Assembly (NCBI GenBank): GCA_012932865.1
Contig: SAXG01000022.1
Span: forward strand, 1-64,000
Reading direction: 5' to 3'
DNA: 64,000 bases
From: Amylostereum areolatum
Lineage: Eukaryota > Basidiomycota > Agaricomycetes > Russulales > Stereaceae
Below the pieces are notes generated by a model that saw only the letters and a list, made by a program, of their open reading frames with translations, was not told the DNA's origin and made no database searches. The position numbers were made by a program, and so were the translations under genes. Below, in pieces: positions 11,441-22,358 of the stretch. Position 1 is the stretch's first letter, and every line of letters begins with the position of its first letter.

Positions 11441-12582
11441 TGTGTTGTAAGATTAAGCAGGGATACTTTTGTCTGCCTAACCAAGGGATTGGCCCCAGCA
11501 GTGCAAACTCCGAACCGAAAGATTCCCAAAGTTGTCGCTCTTGCTTGGTCATCCCTTTTATACATGTGATGAAGTCATTTTCTGGCCCGTTGATCATGAT
11601 TTCCAAGTATAAGGGTGTGATTGTAAGGGTGTGGAATATCTCAGGCTTTAGGAGGATAACATCTTTGTTGTCACTTTCCCCTTTTTTAAGCCCCACCTGT
11701 TAGGAAATGATGTTGAGCTTGCCAATTTGATTGCCCGCTTTGTGGGCTTTGTGTGTTAAGACAAAGTCATATTCCTGTAGTTCTATCAGCCACCTTACTT
11801 GTCAATGGTTGAGCTTCTGTGCTTTGTGGAAGTAGGTTGGGTTAGGGTGATCGGTCCAAATGTCAAATGGTTGCCTTGTGCCCATGAGGTATTGACACCA
11901 CTCGTCCAGAGCCAACATGATCACTAGGAGTTCCTTGTCATAGATTTTATAGTTGTATTTGGTTAGGCTTAATGCTTTAGAAAAGTAATCAACAGGGTGC
12001 CAATGGCCATTGACTTGTTTCTGCAAAAGTACTGCTCCTGTGGCGTAATCAGGAGAGTCGGCTTCAACACGGAATTTCTCATCATCTGTGGAGATGGCTA
12101 GGACTGGTTGCAACATGATTCACTGCTTGATTTTGTCGAAGGCCACTTGCTAGGTGTCTGTCCATTCCCACTCCATGTGGCCAGTGAGCTTGTTCAGTTC
12201 AGGTACAATTCAGCTGAAGTCTGGTATGAAGTGTCTGTAAAAGTTGCAAAATCTGAGGAATAATTGTAGCTGTTTTTTGGACGTGGGAGCGGCCCAATTA
12301 GTGACAGCGTCGACTTTGGTGGGATCCATTTGAACTTTTCCATTGTCTATGATCATGCCTAGGTATTTGATCTCTTCCTTTTTTAAGTTGTATTTTCCCA
12401 GTTTCAGGTACAGGTTATTGCCGTGCAGGATTTGAAGCACCTGTCTGACCATGTGCTTAGGTTGTTTGAGTGTCGCTGTGAAAATGAGAATGTCATTGAG
12501 ATAGATAACAATGCCTTCATGGATCAGGTCTCGGAAGAGGTTGTCCATCATGGCCTAGAAGGTGGCAGGCGAATTTGTGAGG
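11400..12582 (-). pseudogene. Gypsy reverse transcriptase-RNase H remnant (Gypsy 4)
   Basis: The block at 12210-12551 carries the RT palm with IVIYLNDILIF, where the catalytic YLDD has become YLND, and FLRFCNFYRHFIPDF of the connection. RNase H follows at 11802-12116 (EADSPDYATGAVL). A linker typical of the segment before integrase lies at 11400-11696 (VILLKPEIF). A TAG at 12555-12557 interrupts the expected TFQAMM motif. The same codon is TAG at 6885-6887 in Gypsy 2. The upstream part of RT is cut off at 12582 by an LTR, so another element appears to have inserted there. Confidence 0.8.
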
Positions 12583-13040
12583 TGTCAGCAACAACTAGTG
12601 CAACAGCACCAAGTTACGACACAGCTGACTAGAAGATGAAGACGATAGAGGGGAGCCGATCAGACACAGCAACAGACAAGGGAAAGCAAGCAAAGTCAGT
12701 AGAATTGACTAGCTCGAGATAGGGAATATGTCCAGCAAGAGCAAGTCTTATATACACGAGAGGAGAGAGACTTTGGTAAGCAACCAATACACGGCAATCA
12801 GTAAGCAGACCTAGTATAAGTAAGCAGTTGTATGTAAAAGAGCACAGCATGAGTCAGTATTGTACAGCATGAGTCAAGAGAAAGGAGTCAGACCCGGGCC
12901 GAGATGAGTCACGTGGATCCGCGCGGGATATAGATGAACCGGGTCTGGGCCGAAGTGGAGCCGGACCGCTGATAAGCTGACAAGTCCTAAAGCGTGTAAC
13001 CGATGTAAAGTAAAAAGAAAATTATAGACCGTTCATGACA
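12583..13040 (-). mobile_element. Probable Gypsy 3' LTR (458 bp)
   Basis: It begins TGTCATGAACGG and ends GTTGCTGACA on the minus strand. The neighbouring AAGGAAGGGGTGA (13041-13053, minus) fits a polypurine tract. It borders RT of Gypsy 4 on the left and the integrase end of Gypsy 5 on the right, consistent with Gypsy 5 having inserted into Gypsy 4. The flanking pentamer on the left is TGAGG; the matching right flank is not visible. Confidence 0.55.
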
Positions 13041-13182
13041 TCACCCCTTCCTTAGATTCAACATCCTTGTTGTAATCAGATTCAGCTTCTTCTTCCGACA
13101 GGAGTTCCCAACAATTAAGGTGTGTAGGTTTCAGGGCATCCAGATGTTCGCGATGGAAGTTGTCGATTCGTTTCTTGGCATT

Positions 13183-13695
13183 CTAGAGATTGGCGAGAGG
13201 CTCCCAAGTATTGCCATTGTCTGGATAGCCTTTCCATTTGACAAGGTACTTGAAGCCGTGACCAACCGTCTTGGAGTCTATAATCCTTTCAACTTCATAG
13301 ACTTCCTCTCCTTGGACCAACTCTGGAGATGGAGATTCAGGTGCTTTCTGGTTGTCAAAGGTGGGACTATTATATGGAGATAGGAGGGACTCGTTAAAGA
13401 CCAGATATTTTCGTGACCAGGATCCTAGGAGGCGAAGCTTGTAAGCCGATGCTCTGACTTTTTCCAGGATTTCGAAAGGACCGAAGCACTTGTCATCTAG
13501 CTTTTGCATAGGATGTGCCATTTTGATTACGGTTTGGCCATCTCTTGTCTTGGCTTCCAGCCAGATGAAGTTGCCGATTTTGTAATCTATTGGTTCGTCC
13601 TTCTTACAATCGTAAAAGCATTTTTGATCGTCTTGTGCTGCCTTTAGCGCAGAGTGGGCTTCTTCATGGATGTCTCCACTGAGAGCATGGTCCAA
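13183..13695 (-). pseudogene. Gypsy integrase C-terminus and chromodomain (Gypsy 5)
   Basis: The 170-residue frame begins within the integrase C-terminal region: FIWLEAKTRDGQ, KLDDKCFGPFEI and KLRLLGSW match the GPY/F module. It ends in an apparently complete chromodomain (YEVERIIDSK, YLVKWKGYPDNGNTWEPL). The upstream integrase core, RNase H and RT are missing; coding similarity stops abruptly near 13695 at an AT-rich stretch. The frame itself has no internal stop, so this copy looks less decayed than Gypsy 2 and 4, but it is only a 3' fragment. Confidence 0.85.
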
Positions 13696-13699
13696 TTAA

Positions 13700-14240
13700 G
13701 TTGTGGAAAAGTATGCTGAAAAAAACCCTAGAAAGGGTGTACAGAACTTCAGCAAAGTTTCTGAAGAAAGAATAGAGAAAAAAAGGTACCATACTTCTAG
13801 TCTACTTTCTGCAGAAGAATTGTGAACAATATAAGCCTTTTTCCAGTCCAAATCTCAGCAGGATCTCCTCTAAAAGTAGCAAAGACATCTCACACTTCTT
13901 TCCTAAGAAAAAATGGTAGAGACCTTATTCCTATTTCTACTAATGTTTCCCCAGAAGGATTCCACATTATATTACTATAATTCCCTATGACAGAAAGGTG
14001 ACAAGAGTCTAAGAATTTCCACCATTTTTTCCAGACAACTTTCCAGAGAGACACTTTATATGGAGATAGGATGCTTTCTTGCAGGATAAGGGAAATAAAA
14101 TTTAACATGAATACCTGTCATATAGCATCATGGTTTCTTGAGAAATAAGTATGGGTCTAGCTGTGTGACATGTCACTGTCACAAATATAGAGAGGTCACA
14201 ATGTCACACTAAGATGGGTTAGTTTACTTATAGCAAAAGA
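13700..14240. other. AT-rich stretch without genes
   Basis: About 540 bp richer in A and T than its surroundings, with several variants of TTTCTGCAGAAG-like and CTTTCCAGAGAG-like words. No coding motif, terminal repeat or target duplication could be identified. It may be a decayed element that truncated Gypsy 5. Confidence 0.4.
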
Positions 14241-14244
14241 TAGA

Positions 14245-14562
14245 GGGCTAGCAGAGATAGGTAGATAGATAGACATGTAGAATGTGTAGGTAGAATATAG
14301 ACAGATAGATGGGTGGCCTAGACAGGGCAGACAGATGAACAAATAGACAGATAGACAGACATTAGGTAGATGGACTATCAGCATAGATAGACAGATAGAC
14401 AGATGAAGGGACAGGCAGACAGATGGGTGGGCGGGCGGATGGATAGATGGAGTGACAGACAGACAGATAGATACAAATAGACAGACAGACAGATTGATAG
14501 ACACATGGACAGATGGATAACAGATGGATAGACGGACACTAGACAGACGGACAGATAGACAG
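14245..14562. repeat. GACA/GATA simple-repeat satellite, left part
   Basis: A degenerate tandem array built from GACA, GATA and GATG units (for example AGACAGATAGACAGAC). The minus-strand frames rich in Cys, Leu, Ser and Ile are by-products of the repeat, not genes. It continues after the solo LTR at 14563-14868. Confidence 0.85.
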
Positions 14563-14868
14563 TGTCAAGAACGACCGACTAAGGAATGCATCCAATAGCC
14601 TTCTAAGTCGCGACACAGGCAGTGGCTCAAGGAAAGGGGGAATCAGGGAACAAGGGAAGAATAGTACATTGCACTCTAAGCCGGTAAAGACTAGGAGGAA
14701 AGACTAAGGAACTAGATACATGCAGGCCAGCTATATATACTAGGGAGGGGATGTGCACAGACCAAGGGGCACATCAGCGATGCCATCAAAGGGGATTGAT
14801 CCACAGGTATGGGATCAGATAGCGCGAGAAAACAAGGAAAAAGCGGAGCAAAAGGGCGAACCGTGACA
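14563..14868 (-). mobile_element. Solo LTR inside the satellite (306 bp)
   Basis: A unique-sequence island with TG/CA ends (plus strand TGTCAAGAACGACC to CGAACCGTGACA), flanked on both sides by GACAG, a 5-bp duplication. Because the host repeat is made of GACA units, the duplication alone is weak evidence. The clean interruption and the termini support an LTR left after recombination. A TATA-like TATATATA at about 14735 reads best on the minus strand, where the LTR starts TGTCACGGTTCG, as in Gypsy-type LTRs. Confidence 0.65.
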
Positions 14869-15392
14869 GACAGATAGACAGACAGACAGATAGACAGACA
14901 GGCAGACAGGCAGACAACAGATAGACAGGTAGACAGATGGACAGATGGATGGACAGACAGACAACAGACAGACAGACGGACAGCCTGAGATGGACATACA
15001 GATGGACAGATAGACAGATGGACAGATGGACAACAGATAGAGGGACAGACGGATGGGCATGGACAGACATGGACGGACACAAATAGACTGGTCAGATACC
15101 AATGGACACTGATGGACAATGACGGACACCAACGGGCATGGACAGACATTGACAGTCACTAGCAGACACTGATAGGCATAGATGGACATGGATGGATATG
15201 GATGGACACCAACAGACATGGACAGACATGGACAGACACTGACAGACACCAACGGACATGTACGGACACCAACAGATACCAGCAGACATGGATGGACACC
15301 AATGGACATAGACGGACACTAACAGATATGGACGGACATGGATGGACACCAACAGATGGACACGGACGGACACCAACAGATTATGGACAGGC
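14869..15392. repeat. GACA satellite, right part, with higher-order units
   Basis: It starts as simple GACA/GATA repeats and from about 15060 changes to a longer unit built around GGACACCAACGGACATGG with ACAGACATGG spacers, repeated with substitutions. This looks like a minisatellite evolved from the simple repeat. Long minus-strand open frames here are repeat artefacts. Confidence 0.8.
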
Positions 15393-15716
15393 TACAGCCA
15401 CTGTATTACCTAGCATCAATAATTTTTACATTATGTATGTAACTCCATACATGGTTCAGGGCATGAGTGCTTAAGCGCTGAGCGTGGAGCAGTGAAAAAT
15501 ACAGAGAAAACAAAAGAAAAACTCTAGCCACCCACACTCAACCATTTACCCTCGCTCCAAAATCATAGAGAATCCATATATTATATGTACACATTAAGTA
15601 ACACCTTGCCTGCGGCCTCCGCCTTCTCCTGCGCCTTGCCTGCCTACCTGCACTCATGTTCTACCTGCATAATCGCCCGAGTCCCCCTCCGCCACCACTC
15701 TGAACTGCGAGTCCCG

Positions 15717-16247
15717 CTAGTCCCTACGGTTCATTGGAGTCGACGAGTTCGACCACCTTGGATTCGGCTCAGGATCAGTCTGTTGAAGGCTCCCCCTCAT
15801 GCAGAAATCTTTGAACACGAGGCAGTAGACCGTGCGCCCTTGCTGGTGAGGACATAATCCGCGTTCTGGAGCGCCTCGAGCGAGGCTGCCGGTGAAGAAG
15901 AGCATGCTGCGGCCCGGTGGGTGGGTGAAAGGTTCAATGTACAAATCGAGGCTGGAGACAATCTCAGTGGGGATGGCAGATTTGTCGAGGCCGGTGAGGA
16001 AGGCATCGTGCAGGGAGTTGCTCGACACTTGCTGTGAAAGTGCAGAAGAGAGCGTAAGCGCGCTGACTTCGGAGGGCACATGGAATGGCATACCTCCTCG
16101 TCGCGCATGCCGGCGACCTGCCAATTTGTTTTCGGCTCGTGCTTGCTTAGCCATCACCTTGCCCTTGTTGGTCTTGGCTCGCTTGTTCGGTGTTGTGTTC
16201 TCGTTGTTGATGTTCATCCCTCGACACACTTGCACTTCACACTGCAC
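15717..16247 (-). pseudogene. Unrecognised host-gene fragment with a likely intron
   Basis: The minus-strand frame starts with a basic segment (NKGKVMAKQARAENKLAGRR). It then reads through what looks like a short intron (GT at about 16085, AG at about 16033) and resumes as SSNSLHDAFLTGLDKSAIP and DLYIEPFTHPPGRSMLFF. I do not recognise the protein. It lies directly downstream of the NOG1 fragment on the same strand and may be an unrelated captured or truncated gene. Confidence 0.35.
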
Positions 16248-16429
16248 ACCTTCACAATTATAACCACGTGCTCCTGCACACAGCTGGGGTCAATGTGCTT
16301 CAGTGTTTTGATTTAGAGTGATCTTGGCTTTGGCCACCTCGCACTCATTGTCTGAGTGGAACTGTTGTGGAGAAAAAACTTATGGTTAGCATGGTGAGAG
16401 AAGTGATGGCAAGAAAGATATACCATTCT

Positions 16430-17317
16430 CTCGTCGTCGTCGTAGAGTATGGTGGGCTTGCCGCTAAACAGGGGCTTGATGGAGTGGAACAGTTTGCACT
16501 AATCCTCGCCATGAGTAATTCGTACATAGGTTGAAAAGAAAGGTAAATATACCTGCGCCTCGATAGTGTACCCACACTGCTCACTCAGGTCCATGAAATA
16601 CAGTACACAGCTCTTGAGATGTGCTGGCGAGTGTGGTGATGCTCTGCATCTCGATTGTGTTCATCTTCTCCAGAGGGTGGTCGAGGATCCCGGACATATC
16701 AATGACCTGCCATTGGAGGTACTTGTAGTCCAGGTACGTATGGCTGCACTTCCACATCCGCACGAGTGACCTTGTTGATGAAGGATGACTTGCCAACATT
16801 GGGGTAGCCACAGATGAGGAGTGTTTGGGTCAATGGTGGGGAGACAGGAGATATGTTGTCGGACTTGCTCAAGGTAAGCCAGGGGTTCTTTTTGGTGGCG
16901 CATGATCGTGGCCTTGCTGCATACACACAGAGGGTATTAAAAAAGGGGTACAGAAGCAATGGTAAAAAGGATGCACTGACGGGGCACTGCGTGCTTCAGC
17001 TTCTTGTATTAGTATAAACTATCTCCCAATTTGGGCAGGCGCATATAGTCTTTTGTGACTTGGTGGATGAGAGGGCGGAGATTCTAATTCTATGCATACT
17101 CATATCAGCATCATGAATCCGAGAGAGAAGGAGCAAAATACACGTCCAGCATGGGGAAACCAGTCAATATTGCCCCAAGTTTCTCGTCAAAGGTATCCTG
17201 AGTAAACTTGACCTTACGCATGGTGTGAGAGCAGAAGCAGGAGCTCTGAATGCTGCAGCAGAAGATGAGTAAGACATGTGAAGAAGAGGAGAGCGCGTAC
17301 CTTGCAGAAGAGGTCAT
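16430..17317 (-). pseudogene. NOG1-like nucleolar GTPase pseudogene
   Basis: NOG1 is a nucleolar GTPase needed for 60S ribosome assembly. Conserved blocks appear in order on the minus strand: MRKVKFTQDTFDEKLGAILT (about 17220), VTKDYMRLPKLGDSLY (about 17040), [16 protein letters not shown] (about 16870), the G1 loop [20 protein letters not shown] (about 16790), [12 protein letters not shown] (about 16715), then [13 protein letters not shown] and KLFHSIKPLFSGKPTIL. One intron (16499-16552) is still recognisable. It is broken: a TAA follows GDSLY, the segment between VQPY and LDYKYLQ (switch I and the G2 region) is deleted, and the protein stops after the KPTIL strand, before NKxD. A real NOG1 is several times longer. 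Confidence 0.75.
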
Positions 17318-17339
17318 GAAAGTTCGGTGCTGAAAGTCA

Positions 17340-17620
17340 ACAGGAAGTGCGGATTTTCCTTGTTTGCGAGCAGGCAGAGGTCATCAAAGATTGCAAAGGT
17401 GTCGTATGCTGTAAGGCCGATTTCCTTGGTGTGTCTGTTCTGGAGCTTGATCTGCGCGTAGCTTGAAGTTGTGCGTGGCCTGCTCGGGGGAGGATTGGAG
17501 GATTGTGAGCAATGTTTCAGCTGCCTGCAGCAAAGTCAAAGTCAGAATATGTTCTAGAGCAAGGCATACATCACGCACCTTGTGGACTTCAGGGTGCTCT
17601 CTATGTGTCTCGCTTGCCAA
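17340..17620 (-). pseudogene. MON2-like N-terminal fragment
   Basis: Two blocks match the N-terminal DCB region of MON2, a large Golgi/endosome scaffold related to the Sec7 guanine-nucleotide exchange factors. The first is ASETHREHPEVHK (about 17580-17620). It is separated by an apparent intron (GTGCGT to CTGCAG) from AAETLLTILQSSPEQATHNF. After about 10 codons the frame changes to AYDTFAIFDDLCLLANKENP and ends at LTFSTELS. In a true MON2 these blocks should be separated by far more sequence, so most of the gene is deleted. The fragment sits just upstream of NOG1 on the same strand. The identification is from remembered family motifs. Confidence 0.5.
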
Positions 17621-17629
17621 CGACTACTA

Positions 17630-18470
17630 GGGGGATACACGTCAGGGTTTGAGCAGGCAAAAAGAGGGCAAGTATTCAATTCATGTGCGCACGGCTGGGG
17701 TTGGGATCGTTAGTGTTGGATGTAGTAAGTCATGACAATGGTGTCGTACCTGTCCCTTGTCCTTCACCTTGTCCCTCCCTTCTTTCCCTAGCATTCACGC
17801 GCCCCAAACCTCTCCTTTGCCGACCACAATAGGTGTTGTTGATCCTGACAGGAGTACGGGCACGGGCCAGTCCACTGTTTGCTTCCTGTACCGACAGCAA
17901 GGGTTCTTTGAGGGCCGCAATAAAGTTGAGAACCAGGGAAGGATGGAGAAGCCGCAGGCGAGTTGAGGGAGGGCGCTATAAGCAAGACGTCGCTAGTGAA
18001 TGCCCAGCACAAAGGAATGGATTGAAGCAATCGAGCGATTATGGAACAGGGTATAAGCGGGACCTGTCCTCGGAGAGAGAGCCACCTGAGTGGGGGAGAG
18101 AAAGCACGGGAAGGAAGGTCGAGGAGGCACCATGGCGGTGCAACTTGCGACTTGCCTCCGCCCTCTCTATTGTCCTTGCTCTCTTTGCTCTTGAATCTTT
18201 TCGCATTGTCCATGGTCTTTATTCACTAGTAGTGATTATTTCTTGTTCTGACAGTCCTGTGTAGATGCTCCCCTTCATGATTACTAAAAAAAATTGCCGA
18301 GAATTTCCTTGAATTGATGAAGAAGGTCAGTGTGGCGCCTGCTCCTGCAATAAACTTTACTAACCTCTTGATACAGTGCGGTGCCTTTAAGAGGGTCACC
18401 TCCAGACTTTGATCCACCAGACCTGGCGATCCCGCTTAGCCGCCGAAGAGCCTTGAGAAGAAAGCCGTCC
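17630..18470. other. No recognisable gene
   Basis: Frames on both strands (for example plus 17833-18264) show no domain motif. The stretch is enriched in GA-rich segments and may include remnants of the neighbouring gene fragments. Confidence 0.35.
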
Positions 18471-18475
18471 TTCGG

Positions 18476-18643
18476 ATGGTGTACAGTGAAATCTTCGAAG
18501 AAGGCGGCGCCTACTGGCGGAATATTGTGCTTTGGGTGTGCAACACCAACGAGAAGTACAGCGTGGTCAAGCTTCCGGTGGACAACATGCACAAGAAAAG
18601 TTTCTTCCATAAGGTCATGGATAAGGTGTGGCCGCGGGCGTAG
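18476..18643 (+). CDS. Small unrecognised ORF or exon fragment
   Basis: A 55-codon plus-strand frame contains EEGGAYWRNIVLWVCNTN and VVKLPVDNMHKKSFFHKVMD before TAG. The amino-acid composition is protein-like, with well-spaced aromatic and charged residues, and an open frame extends upstream. I do not recognise the family. It is more likely the last exon of a decayed gene than an independent small protein. Confidence 0.3.
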   Translation: MVYSEIFEEGGAYWRNIVLWVCNTNEKYSVVKLPVDNMHKKSFFHKVMDKVWPRA

Positions 18644-18649
18644 TGGGGG

Positions 18650-19400
18650 AGGGGTTCCATGTTTTCTGGAGGGTAGTTTGTAGATTTTTGATGTGTTTGA
18701 ATGAGCCTATGCGATGGTTAGCCAGAGAGCGACACCTCATTTTGCACGTACTTCCTGCCGATGATTACAGGTAGGCCATGTCTTCCAACAGAGATACAGC
18801 AGAAATACGGTATATTTCCCGTACCTGACAACACGTAAATGTCACTGGTCATTCACTACAGCCATCAATACCTGTCAAACCTGCGGAAGAATAAGAATAA
18901 GAGTCTCTCTCAAGCCTACGGGAGCAGTTGGCTCAAGCTTGACAAGCCCCCAAAAGAGGGGCGCGAGCGTAGACTTATGGGTGGCCATGATCTGTAGATG
19001 GTAAGGGAGATGCAATACGAGAGAATTGGGAGCTGAGAATGTTCGCGAGTTTGCCTGTAGAGGAGCCATTTGTGAGATGTGTGGGTATTGTAGTAGCTCT
19101 GGTAGGTGGCATGAGAGATCGGGGTCCAGGGGATCATTGTGCTGGATGTTCTCCATCAGGCTGATGTTGAATGAAGTTTACTAAAGAGATCACCGGTGAC
19201 GAACACGTGGGCGGATGTGACCCAGTGCGCGTTATTGCTGCCTGTAGGTTTGGTCAGAACAGATAGGGTGGTGAGGCAAGAAGAAGGACATACAAGAAGG
19301 AGGACATATAAGAAGGGGGATGCACAAGCAGGTGATGAGAACATGCACCAGGAGGGGTGGCGAAGATGCAAGTCGTATTTCAAGATGGAAAGCTGTAAGT
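18650..19400. other. No recognisable gene
   Basis: Only short frames without motifs. A minus-strand frame at 18875-19156 directly follows the SUN fragment and could be its degraded 3' part, but I see no SUN-domain residues in it. Confidence 0.35.
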
Positions 19401-19409
19401 GTGTAAGTG

Positions 19410-20376
19410 CTAGATACAGGTGAAGGCGGCCCCCCAATTCCCTCGCACTTCAAGAACTACAGTATCAAGCGGGATGTGGTAGGACTCTCTTGTGACAGAA
19501 TCTGTGGAATGGACATAATTGCTATCAATATCCCAATCGGCAAGTACCGTAGGATATATCATATCAAGGTAAAGATCAGCATCGAAAGGAAACAAACAAT
19601 TGTGAGAATGGCAGGAAGAAGAAAGAGCTTCAACATTGGATCTAGGAATAAGACTCCAAAGCGTAAGGTGCCGAGGTGAGGCACATCGAAGATGCTCCTC
19701 CTGTACAAGGCTCACTGTGAAATTAGAGATAGTTATGTTGCGTGAAAGCTGGATCCATATTGCGCCTTCCAAGCCATAAAACGGCCAACAACTCTTGGGA
19801 GAGACGGAGGGGGAGAGAACAGCGGAAGGCAGCATGGGCGGCAGCCTTGCATGGGATATCTCCAAAGCCCACTTGATAATCCAGACGTCAAGACGCTTGT
19901 CCGGTTGGTAGGTTAGGGAAGTGAACGAAGGGAGAATGGAAGCACCCGCGTCTATGTTGCTGAAATCCTAGATGGAAACTGTAGGCATGCTCGGATACTG
20001 GGCAAGGGGAGTTGCGTGGGCCTGGAAAGAGCAGTGTCCCAGGCCAAATACGATGGAGTGATTGTTGAAGGCAGATCCAACTTCAATGTTGTCACACGTG
20101 AGCTTCAGAGAGACGTAATACTTGAGGCCCGGAAGTATGCCTTCTATAATGACGGATTGGTTCCTGTGAACAATGGATACGCCCATGATAGTGATGGCCA
20201 CTAGCATGAGGATACGACTCTGAACGGAGTATAGGAGGGAGAGGATCATGGTGATGGAGGTGCATATTATCTAGGAAATAATTGTGGCTGAATTCTGTCC
20301 ATGGGTGATGTTCTCTGAGCCTGAAGGCAAAAAAGGAAGAAGGGGTGGCGGAATGCCAGAGTGTTCGTTGTGGCAA
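19410..20376 (-). pseudogene. SUN-domain protein fragment
   Basis: The minus strand encodes the hallmark SUN core: SCWPFYGLEGAIWIQLSRNI, then ISNFTV, SPRHLTLWSLI and VVLEVRGNWGAAFTC. SUN proteins span the inner nuclear membrane and bind KASH partners to link nucleus and cytoskeleton; many fungal SUN-like proteins are shorter. Upstream (19968-20249) a hydrophobic stretch, ILMLVAITIMGVSIV, could be the membrane anchor. A stop follows AFTCI where the domain should end in a YRxRxHG strand, and the N-terminal part is in another frame. I read it as a truncated pseudogene; an unmarked intron could restore part of it. Confidence 0.65.
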
Positions 20377-20379
20377 TGC

Positions 20380-21290
20380 TTTAAAAATTCACTAGCCTTG
20401 CCATGGCACGGGTCAGGATTGTCGTGCTCCTCAGTGGCATTGGAGTAAATATCCTAGTCGATGGTTAGCTCAAAGCAATATAGCATACACTTTTCAATGC
20501 ACCTTTTTGTCTCCTCTGCTTGCACATCCCAACGCAAAGGACCATTGCTCATAGAGAAAGTTGTGTTGGCCATAGTCTTTCTTCTGCCTTTCCAGGTGCT
20601 CCTTCTGATCCTGAGAGATGAGGGTCTGCATAGAAAAAAGTATGAGAAGTGCCGACGTGAATAGGGAGAAGATGTGTTATGCATAGGGTGGTTGACCCGA
20701 AGGCGATACAAGATATAATCACGTGCACTTGAAAATAAAAATAAAAGATATATTCACGTGCTATTTGATGTGATAGCTGAGGACATTAACTGGGAGGACG
20801 CCTGAGGACACAGGAGGAAGAAAAACTGAGTTTATCCTCCCGTCGTGTTAAATTAGTCTTAGAGTCAAATCCACCTTCCTGTCATTATACACGCTCATCC
20901 CCATACCCTGCTCATACAACAGATTGATAAAATACATTAAGATGTTCACTCCCTTGACACAACATCACAGACCCTGTTACCATTCATCGACCACTCAGCG
21001 TATGACAACCTCCCCTTCCGGCGGCGCACAAATTTTTACGCACCTGAAACTTGACGATGGCAACGACTAAATATCTTGCCTGTCAGAAGAAAATGTCACA
21101 GCTCTAGGAGGGATGCATCCTCTGGAGCTATTGGCTTGTCCGATGGCTCTGTGACGTGCAGGAAGCGAGCAGCAAGTCTACAACAGCGTAAGAGTCCACC
21201 CACCTGGATACCAAAGAAAGACAAAAACTTACAGACACATGTCCTCTGAGTGCTGTAACGGTATGGCAGGCTTCATTCTGAGCTCTGCCC
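20380..21290. other. No recognisable gene
   Basis: Short frames only (for example minus 20454-20711) without known motifs. Two CACGTG E-box-like words lie near 20721 and 20755. Nothing else could be supported. Confidence 0.35.
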
Positions 21291-21299
21291 TTCATTCTT

Positions 21300-22358
21300 C
21301 ACTCAACTGGAAAAGCCAGTCCAGGTTGTAGAAATTTTCAGGCAGTTTGGTCACGGCCAATCTGATGGTCACTCGATCGCAAGGCTTGCGAATCCTTGGC
21401 CAATTGCCCGAGGACACTGAGCTGTCAGGTTTGAACTTTGTGGCAAGATGAAGGAGATCTAGGAGTCAAATCCAAGGGCAAATTTCCGGGGCGCACCAGC
21501 TTTCATTGATGATGGTATATTGCCTAGTTCCTCCAGCATGATCGGACTCGTCGCCACTGTGGCTGGCATCCCCCATAGCTAAGAGGACAGATGTGAGGGG
21601 TTTGAGCTGCTCGTAATAAAAGCAAACCTCATATTGCCAGTTGCCCAACTATTAGTTCGAAATTAGTAGGTTCATAGTTATAGGCAGCAAAGTTACAGGC
21701 AGCAAAGTTACAGGCAGCGAAGAAACTCACATTTGCGTGGCGCGGTTTCCATGCGGCCTTGACAGCCTTTGTAGACTGTCCTACTTGTGTTTCTGGAGGA
21801 GACAGGTGCATGTTCTTGTAGTAGACTTTCAGCATCTTGATATGGACACTGAACATAGCCGCTATCTTGGCCCTGTCCATTTCGTTGGTATGCCCATTGT
21901 TCACAAGAAAGTCTGCAAAGACCAAAGCTGCTTTCTTGTTGTATTTGGAACTTTGTGTCCCATAGACATCAATCATGAAGTTGTCTGCAGTTGGTGCACA
22001 TGAACCGTCTACTTCGTATTTCTCGACCTGTTTCTGCAAAGGAATCCGGGGGAAGGGAGCCTTTTTGCCTTTATGCCCAAACAGTTCTTCAGCATTAGTG
22101 TGCACACATTCCTGCGGTTCCTAGAAACACACTGAGAGAGAGGCATAAGGATGTTGCATATTGCTCACCTGAAGGGTAAGCCTCTCATAGGAGCGGCTCC
22201 GTTTCTCAACTTTCCCCTCGATGAAGCTGTGCATGGTCGTACGTGGTACTCGTCCTGGGCGCATACACTTCCTGTGGGCTCTTGGCCTTCTGTCCTCAGA
22301 ATCAGAGTCAGATTTGTCCTTGGATTTAGAATGTTTCCATTTTTGGCCGTCCATGGTA
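21300..22358 (-). pseudogene. Basidiomycete repeat-type hypothetical protein, C-terminal part
   Basis: Blocks read right to left: MDGQKWKHSKSKDKSDSDSE (from 22354), FPRIPLQKQVEKYEVDGSCA, AALVFADFLVNNGHTNEMDR, VKAAWKPRHAN, then VCFYYEQLKPLTSVLLAMGD and SGDESDHAGGTRQYTI. From memory the last motif (acidic DESD followed by a TI/W segment) belongs to a multicopy basidiomycete protein often found near transposons, of unknown function. Exons appear to be separated by short introns. ACNFAACNF is a small tandem duplication within an exon-intron boundary. The gene continues to the right of the solo LTR at 22359-22800, which splits an exon between EKSA and MDGQ. Confidence 0.4.

Noticed and set aside
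14712..15376. Long Cys/Ser-rich minus-strand open frames
   Set aside because: They arise from the GACA-type satellite, run through unit boundaries and have no start or domain of their own.
14245..15392. CRISPR-like array
   Set aside because: The repeats are degenerate simple-sequence units without constant-length unique spacers, and the genome is eukaryotic.
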